Shown here: positions 16,364-25,462 of the stretch, piece by piece | Layout: every line of letters starts with the position of its first letter | Position numbering within the stretch: the first letter of the stretch is position 1 | Assembly (NCBI RefSeq): GCF_026427595.1 | Contig: NZ_CP101527.1 | Span: 3,963,001 to 4,027,000, forward strand | DNA length: 64,000 nt | From: Alkalimarinus sediminis | Lineage (GTDB): Bacteria; Pseudomonadota; Gammaproteobacteria; Pseudomonadales; Oleiphilaceae | Reading direction: 5' to 3' | Made by a program: the position numbers and the translations under genes | Notes under the pieces: model-generated | The model's input: the letters and a program-made list of their open reading frames with translations, nothing else | What the model was told of the DNA's origin: nothing | The model's database searches: none

Positions 16364-16393
16364 ACAAAAAAGGCGACCCTTTCAGGTCGCCTT
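16364..16393 (-). terminator. Rho-independent terminator of the acyl-reductase-like gene
   Basis: AAGGCGACC and GGTCGCCTT form a perfect 9-bp stem with a 6-base loop; on the minus strand it is followed by TTTTTT (plus-strand A-run 16366-16371). It lies about 50 bp after the stop codon of the gene at 16442-18553. Confidence 0.85.
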
Positions 16394-16441
16394 ACTATCG
16401 TAAAAGCCAGCCCAACAAGTGGTCAGGCGATATTTGTCAGA

Positions 16442-18553
16442 CTAAATTGCAGCTTTATTCTTAACCGCTTTTGGCTTTTTCATTTTTACTACTTTAGTAT
16501 CTTCTTTCTTCTTCAGTGCCGCTCGTTTCTTTAGTGCAAGCGCTTTTACTTTTTCAATATCTTCGTCTGAGTAGACACCGTTAACCCCTGAAATAGCGGC
16601 CAGTTTCATGCCATGTTTAAGGCCAAGTTTATAGATCTCTTTAACCTTCTCCCATTCGATATTACGACCGACGGTAAAGTTCTCAAACTGTCCTTCTAGT
16701 GCCAGTACGATAGTTTCGGCCAGACATGCAAACGCGACATTTGGAGGTAGACCAATATCTTTCATCTTAACATCGCCGGGTAGTTCAATTTCACCGGACT
16801 CGATAACTAACACATCTGGGCGTTTGGCTACATCACTTGCAGGAATATCTAAAGGTCTTGCAACATCGGTAATTACACAACCCGGCTTAACCTTCATAAT
16901 ATCGAGAATCTTCTTACCTGCCCCAGAGGTTGCCGTTACGATCATATCCATATCAGATAAACCTTTATCTGAATCGGCAGAGGTTGCCAGGTGCACCTTA
17001 GCGTCCGGAGTCTCTTTGAGGATAGTCTCTTTAAGCGCAAGCAGTTTTGCGGTTTCGGGGGCTACCAGGTGTATTTCCAACACAGCCTTTGCAAGCAATC
17101 GGGCACATACAGAACCTATAGCGCCTGTTGCACCAACGACCATTGCTTTACCCTGAACCTTACCTTGCTTGCTAACCTTTACAAGCCCTAAGCGTTTTGT
17201 GGCTTCATTGGCCGCCCACAGTGCGCCTGACGCACTATAACTATTACCCGTCGTAATCGGTAACGGTGCTCTTTTGGCAACGGTAACACCTGCATCACCC
17301 ACCACTTTGGTAAATGCTCCAAGCCCCATAATTTGGGCGCCTAATCGTTTAGCCATACGAGCTGCCGCTAACAGGCGACGATAAGTAAACTCAGGGCTAT
17401 GGGCCATAATCTCTTTAGGCGTGCCGCCCACGGTTATCAACCAGCCTTCGGCCTCGTCACCCGTTGGTGACTTAATACCCGAAACATGTGAGTAGACAAA
17501 TGGAGGTGCATAAGCCATTGCCTTTTCAACAGTATCCATCACAGATGGAGGTGAGAATTTAGCCACTAAATCAAGCGGTTTTGCTCTACTGAGGTATTGC
17601 TGTGATAGTGGATGAATCACAAAGGCGAAACGGTTTAGACGCTTATAACCTGCTGGATACAAGATGCGAGGCTCAGTATCAAGAGAGGTTAAAATTTCTA
17701 GATAATCATCTTGAGTCAGTTCACCGGGCTTCTTATCTAACGCCGCTAAAATCATCGCCTCAATAACATTGATTCCAACAGTCGTGTCAAATAGTTGCGG
17801 ACACATGTCCACCACCATATTCACACCTTTCATCTTCAATCGATCAAGGCGCTCTTGTGAAATGGTCGATGTCAGCAGCGTCTTACCGCCTAACTCTTCT
17901 AGTGAGAAGTCTTCTATCTCTTCATAAGCCGCAGCAATGACATCGGCTTTCTGAGCCGCTTTCTTAACAATAAAACGGTTCCACTCTTTAAGCGCGACTA
18001 CTTTAGGAGAAAGCACATGAGGTGAAGACCACTTATTAAGCGGATGTGTACCCGCAGCGTATAACTCTAAGCCAGATAGAGAGGTAATAAACTTCGGCAC
18101 ACCTAACTGAAGCACAGAGTCAGCAAAATGCAGGTTGTCAGTATATTCGTTAAGGACCGCAGCGGCTTTATAGTTAGCCACTCCATTAAAAAACAGTACC
18201 CGAGAGTTGTTAAAGAAATTCCCTTGCTCGATCTGAGTATGGCGGATAGCCCACTCATGTAAAATGCCTCGCAATGTTGCCCCTGTTGTTACAGGTACTT
18301 GGCTAACACACTGCTCTAGGCTTCGGGTATTTTTCTGGATAAAGTTGCGAGTACCTACACTGTAGTGCTCTCGCACTCGCCCTAAGCCGATAACATTGGC
18401 TTTTGTTTGCCACTCTCTGAGTAGTTTCTTGGCTCGCTTAACATCATTGTTGGTACCAATTCTAACGACTCTGAACTGCTGCCCCAAAAACTCAGTTTTA
18501 AAATCATAATCAAGCGCATCTTTTCCAAGGCTGATGCTTACGACCGTCTTCAT
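16442..18553 (-). CDS. Large protein with a cyanobacterial-type acyl-ACP reductase domain
   Basis: The ATG at 18553 follows a very strong GGAGGGAG, giving 703 residues. The N-terminal ~300 residues (with EYTDNLHFADSVLQLGVPK) are unassigned. From about 308 (RFAFVIHPLS) to 650 the protein resembles long-chain acyl-ACP reductase: LGAQIMGLGAFTKVVGDAG, PITTGNS, the Rossmann motif VVGATGAIGSV (about 472-482) and FACLAETIVLALEG, whose Cys610 matches the catalytic cysteine in the FACFAE segment of cyanobacterial AAR. The tail (about 673-703) is very lysine-rich. AAR reduces fatty acyl-ACP or acyl-CoA to aldehyde with NADPH. Next to a desaturase and its reductase, a fatty-aldehyde or wax/alkane role is plausible but inferred. 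The protein is twice the length of AAR. Confidence 0.7.
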   Translation of the reverse strand: MKTVVSISLGKDALDYDFKTEFLGQQFRVVRIGTNNDVKRAKKLLREWQTKANVIGLGRVREHYSVGTRNFIQKNTRSLEQCVSQVPVTTGATLRGILHEWAIRHTQIEQGNFFNNSRVLFFNGVANYKAAAVLNEYTDNLHFADSVLQLGVPKFITSLSGLELYAAGTHPLNKWSSPHVLSPKVVALKEWNRFIVKKAAQKADVIAAAYEEIEDFSLEELGGKTLLTSTISQERLDRLKMKGVNMVVDMCPQLFDTTVGINVIEAMILAALDKKPGELTQDDYLEILTSLDTEPRILYPAGYKRLNRFAFVIHPLSQQYLSRAKPLDLVAKFSPPSVMDTVEKAMAYAPPFVYSHVSGIKSPTGDEAEGWLITVGGTPKEIMAHSPEFTYRRLLAAARMAKRLGAQIMGLGAFTKVVGDAGVTVAKRAPLPITTGNSYSASGALWAANEATKRLGLVKVSKQGKVQGKAMVVGATGAIGSVCARLLAKAVLEIHLVAPETAKLLALKETILKETPDAKVHLATSADSDKGLSDMDMIVTATSGAGKKILDIMKVKPGCVITDVARPLDIPASDVAKRPDVLVIESGEIELPGDVKMKDIGLPPNVAFACLAETIVLALEGQFENFTVGRNIEWEKVKEIYKLGLKHGMKLAAISGVNGVYSDEDIEKVKALALKKRAALKKKEDTKVVKMKKPKAVKNKAAI

Positions 18554-18760
18554 ACTCCCTCCGGTTTTAGTCTTACTAAAATTCAATAAATTTGTATTTA
18601 TTATTACTAAAGAATCTTCATCTACTATTAGATAGATATTAATCTAGGATAAAGCCATGAACCAGCACAATATGGCTTAGCTCAGGTCAATTAATTAGAA
18701 AATAAGCCAGCTAAAAAGCAGTTCTGTGAACTCAGTGGGACTATATGAGGGAGGGAGAAA

Positions 18761-18790
18761 TATAAAAGCGAGGGGAATTACTCCCCTGCT
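18761..18790 (-). terminator. Terminator at the end of the tlpA cassette
   Basis: AGGGGA and TCCCCT (18771-18787) pair around a 5-base loop and on the minus strand run into CGCTTTTATA. The hairpin overlaps the stop codon of the TlpA-like gene. Confidence 0.65.
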
Positions 18791-19317
18791 AATACCGCTT
18801 CAACTAACTGGTCAGCCTCTTCACTGGCCCAGTCTCTATCACCGACTACACGTGCTAACAGCTCGCCTTGTTTGCCGATAATATAAGTAACTGGGAGCAC
18901 AGATACTTGATAATCATCGCCAGCAGACTGCCCTTTCATCGCAATAGGGAACGTCAGATCCATTTTCTTAACTAAACTCTGTATCGCTTTTTCTTTGCCT
19001 TCATCAAGCGATATCGCCACAACAGCAACATCGTTATCTTGATGCTTCTGTGAGAGCTTTTCTAAAGACGGCATCTCAATGCGGCAAGGTATGCAGTAGG
19101 TCGCCCAAAAATTCAACACCACCACTTTACCTTTGTAGTCCGACAGGCTAATGGCTTTCTGGTCGAGTGTTGTCAGTGCAAAGTCTGGTGCCTGCACAAT
19201 CTGCTCAGGTTTTTTGGCTTTCATGCCATCATAAGCAGGGCTTGCCATCACTGAAATTGAAAACAAACCTAACAGACCAGCTATTAGTGATCGTGTAACG
19301 AGTTGAACATTTATCAT
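18778..19317 (-). CDS. TlpA/ResA-family thiol-disulfide oxidoreductase
   Basis: A 179-residue secreted thioredoxin-fold protein with a signal peptide (LIAGLLGLFSISVMA) and the redox motif FWATYCIPCRIEMPSLEKL, followed by SVLPVTYIIGKQGEL containing the cis-proline. Members reduce disulfides in the periplasm, typically during cytochrome c or copper-site assembly. Its ATG overlaps the stop of the preceding CPIC lipoprotein gene by 4 bp (ATGA). It is the last gene of a four-gene envelope cassette. Confidence 0.9.
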   Translation of the reverse strand: MINVQLVTRSLIAGLLGLFSISVMASPAYDGMKAKKPEQIVQAPDFALTTLDQKAISLSDYKGKVVVLNFWATYCIPCRIEMPSLEKLSQKHQDNDVAVVAISLDEGKEKAIQSLVKKMDLTFPIAMKGQSAGDDYQVSVLPVTYIIGKQGELLARVVGDRDWASEEADQLVEAVLAGE

Positions 19318-19853
19318 TGCAGTGTCTCCAGTACTTCAATCAATCGAGCACCATTTTTGTAGTCTTCGTTCATTAGAATATTGTTCTGATCATCGATCAC
19401 CACAGTCGTGCCCATCGTGGCATTAAATTGCTCAATCAAAGACTGATCACTATCTGCCAAAACGGTAAAAGAAGCGTAACCGTTAGAGACTTGTGAGTTG
19501 CGAGACTGAGCAACGGAACCAGACACATAGTCAACAATGAGGTATCGAACGTTCTGGTAGTTGTCGACCACGTTGTTACGAAGGTGACTCATATGACTAT
19601 CACAGATAGGGCACCACATGGTGAAGTAGAGCACTACCCCATTGTTATTCAATAACTCGGTACTTAGCTGAATCGTTTCGCTTTCGGTGCTGAGTTCAAT
19701 AAAATCAGCTGCAGGTGTTGCATTGCCACCGCCAGTTGAAGTGTCGGTTCTGATATCTTTACTATCTGGGTTAAGGTCTTCCAGGCAACCTGTTGTAACC
19801 ATCGCCATCGCAGCAAGGGAGAGTGCGATGCACATTGATCTAATAAAACGCAT
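19314..19853 (-). CDS. Lipoprotein with a thioredoxin-like CPIC motif
   Basis: A 179-residue lipoprotein with lipobox VTTGC and an Asp/Ser/Gly-rich linker. The redoxin-like domain has the active site FTMWCPICDSHM, and GTTVVIDDQNNIL corresponds to the thioredoxin cis-turn, but with a threonine where proline is expected. That makes it a divergent redoxin, perhaps SCO- or TlpA-related, held at a membrane. It overlaps the beta-barrel gene by 14 bp and tlpA by 4 bp. Two redoxins in one operon suggest an electron-relay pair. The natural substrate is unknown. Confidence 0.75.
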   Translation of the reverse strand: MRFIRSMCIALSLAAMAMVTTGCLEDLNPDSKDIRTDTSTGGGNATPAADFIELSTESETIQLSTELLNNNGVVLYFTMWCPICDSHMSHLRNNVVDNYQNVRYLIVDYVSGSVAQSRNSQVSNGYASFTVLADSDQSLIEQFNATMGTTVVIDDQNNILMNEDYKNGARLIEVLETLQ

Positions 19854-20820
19854 AGCTTACCCCTAGGGTTAAAATATCTGTGGTTGGGAAGTTCTTGCCT
19901 CTACCATCTTCTCTAAAGGCATGGCTGTATGTGCCTTTAAACACCCAACGAAGATCTGATGATGCATAGGCAGTAGTGAGCGCGACAGACTGTTTTTCAA
20001 ACTCTGTTAGAGGGTCAGACACGCCATCAATTTCACCCGCGCCTTCTCTTAAATCGGCTAACGCTGCGGTAAATGTCAGAGTATCGAGCTCTTCCAGAAA
20101 ATAGGTATAACCCAGGGAAGCCGATAAAAAAGTACGATCCCCCAAGTTCTTTTTATAGGGCTCAACAGGCGTACCGTACTCCTGATTTACATCTCGCTCA
20201 AGATACTTGCCGTAAGAGCCCTGCAACGTGACGGTAAACGGGTAGACGGTTTTTTCGATCAACACGTTGGCATCAAAACGGTATAAACCTCTGCCGGTGA
20301 TATCAAAACTGTTAGTGGCGTCGTCACCATACTCTGATTTACCCGTTGGCAAGGTGAGCGTACCACCGATATAAATAGCCGGTCTTAAATCAGCAATGCT
20401 GTTGACTTGATAGACACAGGTCACCTGATCAAAGGTCTCGTACCAGAAGCTAGCACTCATATCACCCACGCCATTCTCTTTTGATACAACGCCCGGGTAG
20501 GTATTGTCGTTCCAGACATAGGGCAAAGTGACACTGGCTTGCCAATTATCAGCAAGACGATATGCAAAGCCTAAATTGAGTCGGTATTGGTTTAAGTCTG
20601 AACCTGCTGGGTCTTGTGTATAGTCACCCTCTTGGTTCCAGTAGCCATCGTAGTCTTCTATATCAAATGAGACATCAATCATCTGATTACCAAACTTGGG
20701 AAGCACTAGCGAGGTGGCATTTCCGCCGCCACAACAAGAGGCGGCGTAAACGGTTGAGGAGGATAACAATAACGCGCTGATAGACAGCGCGTTATTGACC
20801 CATGTACGTCTTTTACTCAT
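19840..20820 (-). CDS. Outer-membrane beta-barrel protein with N-terminal SCCGGG motif
   Basis: A 326-residue protein with a signal peptide ending at TVYAA, then SCCGGGNATSLVLPKFGNQM, and amphipathic strands throughout (LNLGFAYRLADNWQASVTLPY, LGYTYFLEE) to a terminal aromatic strand ILTLGVSYAFY. This looks like a 10-14 strand barrel of the Phenol_MetA_deg-like transporter type. The double cysteine at the mature N-terminus followed by three glycines is unusual for an outer-membrane barrel and may bind a metal or serve as substrate of the neighbouring redoxins. I cannot name the transported compound. Confidence 0.7.
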   Translation of the reverse strand: MSKRRTWVNNALSISALLLSSSTVYAASCCGGGNATSLVLPKFGNQMIDVSFDIEDYDGYWNQEGDYTQDPAGSDLNQYRLNLGFAYRLADNWQASVTLPYVWNDNTYPGVVSKENGVGDMSASFWYETFDQVTCVYQVNSIADLRPAIYIGGTLTLPTGKSEYGDDATNSFDITGRGLYRFDANVLIEKTVYPFTVTLQGSYGKYLERDVNQEYGTPVEPYKKNLGDRTFLSASLGYTYFLEELDTLTFTAALADLREGAGEIDGVSDPLTEFEKQSVALTTAYASSDLRWVFKGTYSHAFREDGRGKNFPTTDILTLGVSYAFY

Positions 20821-20832
20821 GGGGAGGCCTAT

Positions 20833-22368
20833 TTACATGCTGCTTGGGGTGATTTTGAAGGTGCCGACAGGTTTATCCTGAGCACCTACATTCAGTCTCA
20901 ACTCTAGATCACTTAACTGAGCTTCATCCAAGTCAGCTATTTGCCAAATACCATTTGCTATAAACGTTGCAGGCTGCCCATCAACTGTTAAAGTCACGTT
21001 GGCCGACAAACCTCCAGTTACAGCCACACCATTATCATTTAGCGGAGGAAAACTCATCATAGACTCTTTTGTCGCTACGAAAAACCTAACTGTATATTTA
21101 CCAGCATTTTCTATCATAGATTCTTTATATATGAAGTACGACCTAGCTGCGCCATCAATATTATCATCGTCACCTGCAGCTCCCTCTATTCTTAATCTGG
21201 CCGTATCATCCCCCATTGCCATCATAACGTTAGGGAAGAAGTGAACGCTTTCGTTGTCTACTATAAACTTAAGCTCCCAGTTCCCCATCACGTCTCCATT
21301 TCCCATTGCAGACGCCATTAAATAATAAGCAGTACACGTAGACTTGCCGCCACTCACATCAGAGCAACCTACATGAGGTGTACTGTGTTTATGACCTCCA
21401 GCCATATACATAATGGGTGTCATTTCGACTGCCGTGCCATTGGCTACAGGCTGATCATTGAGATCTGTAATCGTGAGTGTATAAACCGCCTTACCTACTT
21501 TGGTCATCTTAGGCGGTTCTAATTCAAACACATATCTGTCACTGACCGCTTTTTTGTTGAATTTGAGCAATCCGACCTTACCCAAATTCAAACCAGACTC
21601 TTTACCTTTACCGTCTAAAAAGTTCATTAGCGCCATCGAAAAGCCATTAGCGATATCTGCGGGAATACCTTTCCCTTTTAACTGAAGAGTCACCGTATCA
21701 TTCATACCATCTAAAGCACCATCAGCTAGGTCTTCAGCCAGTACATCTAACAATTCTGCATGATCATCCTTAGTTAAACCAAGATCTGCCAATAACTGAC
21801 TAAAGGCTCCAGCCCTTACACCCGCTAACTTAGCATCATCAGCAGCATCACTCGCTTTGGTTGCATCAACAGGCGCTACCGCTGTATTCGGTAGATAACC
21901 AAAAGCCTCTTCAAATGCTTTTTCAGCTTCATCTTTTGTTTTGCCGTGCTTTTTCATCAACATTTTGATAATGGTTGATGAAGGCGTTGCATGGATAGAT
22001 GAACCCGCCTGTAGGGTATTGGCACCTGCCACTACTGCCAGCTCACCAGACGCCGCTTCTTGACCTGTGGCCTCGTCAATATAGGTACCACCGGTAGCGA
22101 CAAATACCAATTCGCTTCTAAGGTGCTCGTTGGGTATAGGCAGTGTAAAACGACCAGTCGCTGATGTCGTGACAGGGCCAGCAATTTCTGCGGTACCGTC
22201 CATCGCAACAACTCGCGCGCCAGAAACATAAGACGCAAACGCACTCCCAGATACATTAGTGGTCGTTGATGCGGCAGTGCCAGAGCTAGAGCCTCCACCA
22301 CAACCGACTAAAAAGGATGAAGCAACCGTGGCAGCAACCACTTGAGAGAGCATTTTAAGTTTGAACAT
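20833..22368 (-). CDS. Met/His-rich lipoprotein of the redoxin cassette
   Basis: A 511-residue lipoprotein with lipobox LVGCGGG and a Ser/Thr-rich linker. About 40-130 is a carboxypeptidase-regulatory-like beta domain (GRFTLPIP), 130-260 is helical, and 290-400 resembles a YtkA/FixH-type beta domain with TPIMYMAGGHKHSTPH (317-332) holding two Met and three His, two nearby Cys (335, 345) and VHFFPNVMMAMGDD. Such loops bind copper in related proteins, so a copper-handling role is inferred. It is the first gene of the cassette, 12 bp before the barrel gene and about 200 bp after the regulator gene. Confidence 0.65.
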   Translation of the reverse strand: MFKLKMLSQVVAATVASSFLVGCGGGSSSGTAASTTTNVSGSAFASYVSGARVVAMDGTAEIAGPVTTSATGRFTLPIPNEHLRSELVFVATGGTYIDEATGQEAASGELAVVAGANTLQAGSSIHATPSSTIIKMLMKKHGKTKDEAEKAFEEAFGYLPNTAVAPVDATKASDAADDAKLAGVRAGAFSQLLADLGLTKDDHAELLDVLAEDLADGALDGMNDTVTLQLKGKGIPADIANGFSMALMNFLDGKGKESGLNLGKVGLLKFNKKAVSDRYVFELEPPKMTKVGKAVYTLTITDLNDQPVANGTAVEMTPIMYMAGGHKHSTPHVGCSDVSGGKSTCTAYYLMASAMGNGDVMGNWELKFIVDNESVHFFPNVMMAMGDDTARLRIEGAAGDDDNIDGAARSYFIYKESMIENAGKYTVRFFVATKESMMSFPPLNDNGVAVTGGLSANVTLTVDGQPATFIANGIWQIADLDEAQLSDLELRLNVGAQDKPVGTFKITPSSM

Positions 22369-22565
22369 AATTAGACCTTTACCGAATGAATAATTTTGAA
22401 TACTTTATAATTATTGCGCGTCAGTAAGTTTGACAAGAATCAAGAGGGGAGGATATAAAACATATAATTATCAACAACTTATAATATATAAATCATTGTA
22501 ACATGATAGATTAACAGCTCTGATGGCTGCTAAAAAGTGACAAAATGTCGCACCACAGCAAAAAC

Positions 22566-25349
22566 TTACACCCAACCCGCTTCTCGTGCCATAGATATCG
22601 CCTGAGTTCGATTTTTTACATGTAATTTGCTGTAAACATTAGCCACATGGGTTTTTACGGTAGTCGTTGATATATTCAAGGCTTCCCCGACTTGCTCATT
22701 TGACAAGCCCGTGACCAGTTGCGACAACACCTCTAACTCCCGCTTAGTCAGTGCTGTAAAGTGATGAGCTGACTGTATTTTTAAATCTTGGGATGGGGCG
22801 TTAGATTGCCTCGCTCGTTGAGCTTGAGCATAACCTTTGTTGCCATCCAATAAATGGCGCAACGTAACATTTTGACCTACATGGCGGTCATCCGACTTTA
22901 ATCTATGATTCAAGCGCTCTAGAAACGCTTTATCACTCTTCAACGAGGCAAGCAGTTGATCCTCACCCAACACAGTGCCAATCATGTTCTTTTCATCAGC
23001 CACTGCAATCACTGAGGCTAATATAGTTAGCGCCTGCTCAGCATCGCGTTTTCGATAACAATAAACAGCGAGTAACAACTCAGCCTTGAGTTGCAAAAAT
23101 AAGTTACCTCTCGTCTTCGCCGTATCAATTAGAAAACCAATCTCTTTAGTTGGATTTTTCCCCGTTTCAAGTAGGAATCGACAGAACACTAACATTTCAA
23201 AAGTAAATTGCTGTGAAGATGCATGCGGTGTTGACGACAACGATGCCTTTAGGCGTTTACTGAAGGCTTTCGCCCATTTCACAATGCCCTTTGGCTGACC
23301 GTCCTGAACATCAAGAATACAAATTAATAGCGCAGGGTCAGGGATGCCAAGATGCCAATTTAAGTAGTGAGATTTGAACTGTTTATCTAAGCTCTCCACG
23401 AGTCTACGACAACGCTGATTTTCACTGCCTAGAGTTAGTAACACTTCAGCCCAAGTATGGTAGAGCTTATGCAATGGGTCGACAAACCGAAGTGATTGAT
23501 TCATCAAATTACAGTGATGCGATGCCTGCTCTAGCTTATTCAGCTCGCAATAGGCCAACACTCTGACTCGATCAACCACAGAGTATAAGCCCATCGCATC
23601 ATATCCCTGCTGTTGGCACCACTGCTCGGTTTCATCACATAACAAGAGTACTCTGGTCACCTCCCCTGAAAAGATGAGCGAAGGCCCTAAGCAAGCGAGC
23701 GAGGCTAACAGGCAAATACCGTCATTGCTTGCCTGACTCTGATAATAAGCTTTGGTTAGTGACTCTATCGCTTCGTCAATAAAACCACCTAAAAAAGCAT
23801 TAGCTCCTAGCCCATTCCAGCACCAATTAGAAAAAGATTGATGTTTCTGAGCATACTGCGTTACCCGGCTAATGATGGATAAGTCTCGTGTAGGCCCCTC
23901 GCTGAGCAACTTAAACTGAAATTCAAAAACAAAGATAACTTCACTCAATGTATCTAGGTCATCTTTAGACTCAATGCCATACTCTGGCCAACAGTGAACA
24001 AGATCAGTGCTTAACTTCTCAGTTAATAATTTTAATTTTTGTAGTTTAAATTTAGCGTGGTCATGACCTAAACGTTGAAAATCAGCCCATACTTCAAACA
24101 GAGAGAGTTTGGGCATTGAGTCTAGCACCTCCCGAGGGAATCGAACCATTAAACTCTGTACCATTTGGTACTGCCCGCTTCGTGTAATGTCTTTTAGTGA
24201 AGAGAGGGCAACACGGCTGGCCCAGACCCAGTTTTCAGTCAAAATGGCAAATTCAAATATATCAGACCATTGAGATCGCTCCATTAACCATTTAAACAAT
24301 GGGTCTGATAGATCCGAATCTATTTCTAACTTTCTACTTAGCCGAATCAATCGTTCACGAATTAGCGCATGGACAGAGTACCAAGATCCTTCTTCATCTT
24401 GCACAGCAAAAATAAGGTTCAAATCAATTAACGTCTTTAACCAGGCCTTACCTCTCGAAGCGCCAAAAACATCATAGATCATCTGCTCAGAAAAACGAGG
24501 AAGCGGCGATATTTTAACCAATAGTCGGTGACATTCAGCCTCCAACGTATTAAGCACTTCATGGTCGATATAACTTTTGATCAAGGTGGTGTCAGCCAAA
24601 CAACTGAGTGTATTTTGATCTGGCAGTTGCTGCTGGACACTTAGGTGAGAGCACAATATTTGTAACGCACCTAGCCAACCATCTGCCGCTGAAATAACCT
24701 CTCGAATTAATACCTCAGAAAGCGCCTTATTTGATTTACGAGATACAAAATCGGTCGCCTCTTCATCACTCAAACAAAGCTGCTCTTTAACGAGCAATAG
24801 CAGCTCACCACGTGCAGAACGTTTAGCGATATGAAGTGGAGGTGTCGATCGGGAGGTAATCATTAAGTGAATATTATCGGGCAGGTACTCTATGAAGAAA
24901 TTAACCTCCTCCAGTAAGTCCGCGTCCCAGATATCTTGAAAATCATCAAGCACAATAATTGCGTGCTCCCCAGATAAATAGCGAGCCTGGAAATTATTTA
25001 AGTCCTCTAGCAGTTGGACAATAGCAGCATGCCTATCGTCTTTACTTTCGGAATTTAGGAGGGCTAAAGATTTTTTGCCCAAATTAATATCTAATCGTTT
25101 AAGCGATTGAATAAAGTAAGGCCAGAAGGTCAAAGGATTATTATCTGATCGATCCAATGAATACCAAGCATAACGAACCGATATCGACTTTAAAAACTTA
25201 ACCGCAAGAGTCGTCTTGCCATATCCGGCAGGAGCACTCACCAAGATAACTTTGTGAGTGCTAAATTGAAGGAGCTGGCGCTCTAATTCAATTCGAGGAA
25301 GTGTCTGAGGTGGGACCCCTGGCGACCTTACTTTTGTTGTGAGTAACAT
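22566..25349 (-). CDS. MalT-like LuxR-family ATP-dependent regulator (LAL)
   Basis: A 927-residue regulator with an N-terminal STAND-type NTPase (Walker A SAPAGYGKTTLAVKFL near residue 40, Walker B IIVLDDFQDIW), a long helical TPR-like sensor region, and a C-terminal LuxR helix-turn-helix (LTKRELEVLSQLVTGLSNEQ, then STTTVKTHVANVYSKL). Members such as MalT and AlkS are activated by a small ligand plus ATP and then oligomerise on DNA. It is transcribed in the same direction as, and directly upstream of, the redoxin cassette, which is its likely target; the divergent position of no other gene argues otherwise. The ligand is unknown. Confidence 0.92.
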   Translation of the reverse strand: MLLTTKVRSPGVPPQTLPRIELERQLLQFSTHKVILVSAPAGYGKTTLAVKFLKSISVRYAWYSLDRSDNNPLTFWPYFIQSLKRLDINLGKKSLALLNSESKDDRHAAIVQLLEDLNNFQARYLSGEHAIIVLDDFQDIWDADLLEEVNFFIEYLPDNIHLMITSRSTPPLHIAKRSARGELLLLVKEQLCLSDEEATDFVSRKSNKALSEVLIREVISAADGWLGALQILCSHLSVQQQLPDQNTLSCLADTTLIKSYIDHEVLNTLEAECHRLLVKISPLPRFSEQMIYDVFGASRGKAWLKTLIDLNLIFAVQDEEGSWYSVHALIRERLIRLSRKLEIDSDLSDPLFKWLMERSQWSDIFEFAILTENWVWASRVALSSLKDITRSGQYQMVQSLMVRFPREVLDSMPKLSLFEVWADFQRLGHDHAKFKLQKLKLLTEKLSTDLVHCWPEYGIESKDDLDTLSEVIFVFEFQFKLLSEGPTRDLSIISRVTQYAQKHQSFSNWCWNGLGANAFLGGFIDEAIESLTKAYYQSQASNDGICLLASLACLGPSLIFSGEVTRVLLLCDETEQWCQQQGYDAMGLYSVVDRVRVLAYCELNKLEQASHHCNLMNQSLRFVDPLHKLYHTWAEVLLTLGSENQRCRRLVESLDKQFKSHYLNWHLGIPDPALLICILDVQDGQPKGIVKWAKAFSKRLKASLSSTPHASSQQFTFEMLVFCRFLLETGKNPTKEIGFLIDTAKTRGNLFLQLKAELLLAVYCYRKRDAEQALTILASVIAVADEKNMIGTVLGEDQLLASLKSDKAFLERLNHRLKSDDRHVGQNVTLRHLLDGNKGYAQAQRARQSNAPSQDLKIQSAHHFTALTKRELEVLSQLVTGLSNEQVGEALNISTTTVKTHVANVYSKLHVKNRTQAISMAREAGWV

Positions 25350-25462
25350 GGCTATCCTTAACTCTGCCGTAGCATTTTTACCGTATTCTATATGAGTTAA
25401 TCAGAACATAATGCAGACAGAGTCAAAGCATCAACCAGGGGTTGTTTTTTACCGCAAAGAAT

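Noticed and set aside
18600-18720. AAGCCAT/ATGGCTT dyad upstream of the acyl-reductase-like gene
   Set aside because: Short, imperfect and widely spaced; not distinguishable from chance in AT-rich DNA.
25425-25460. CAACC-AGG-GGTTG-T6 terminator-like hairpin on the plus strand
   Set aside because: No plus-strand gene precedes it, and on the minus strand the T-run is on the wrong side; short stem, probably chance.
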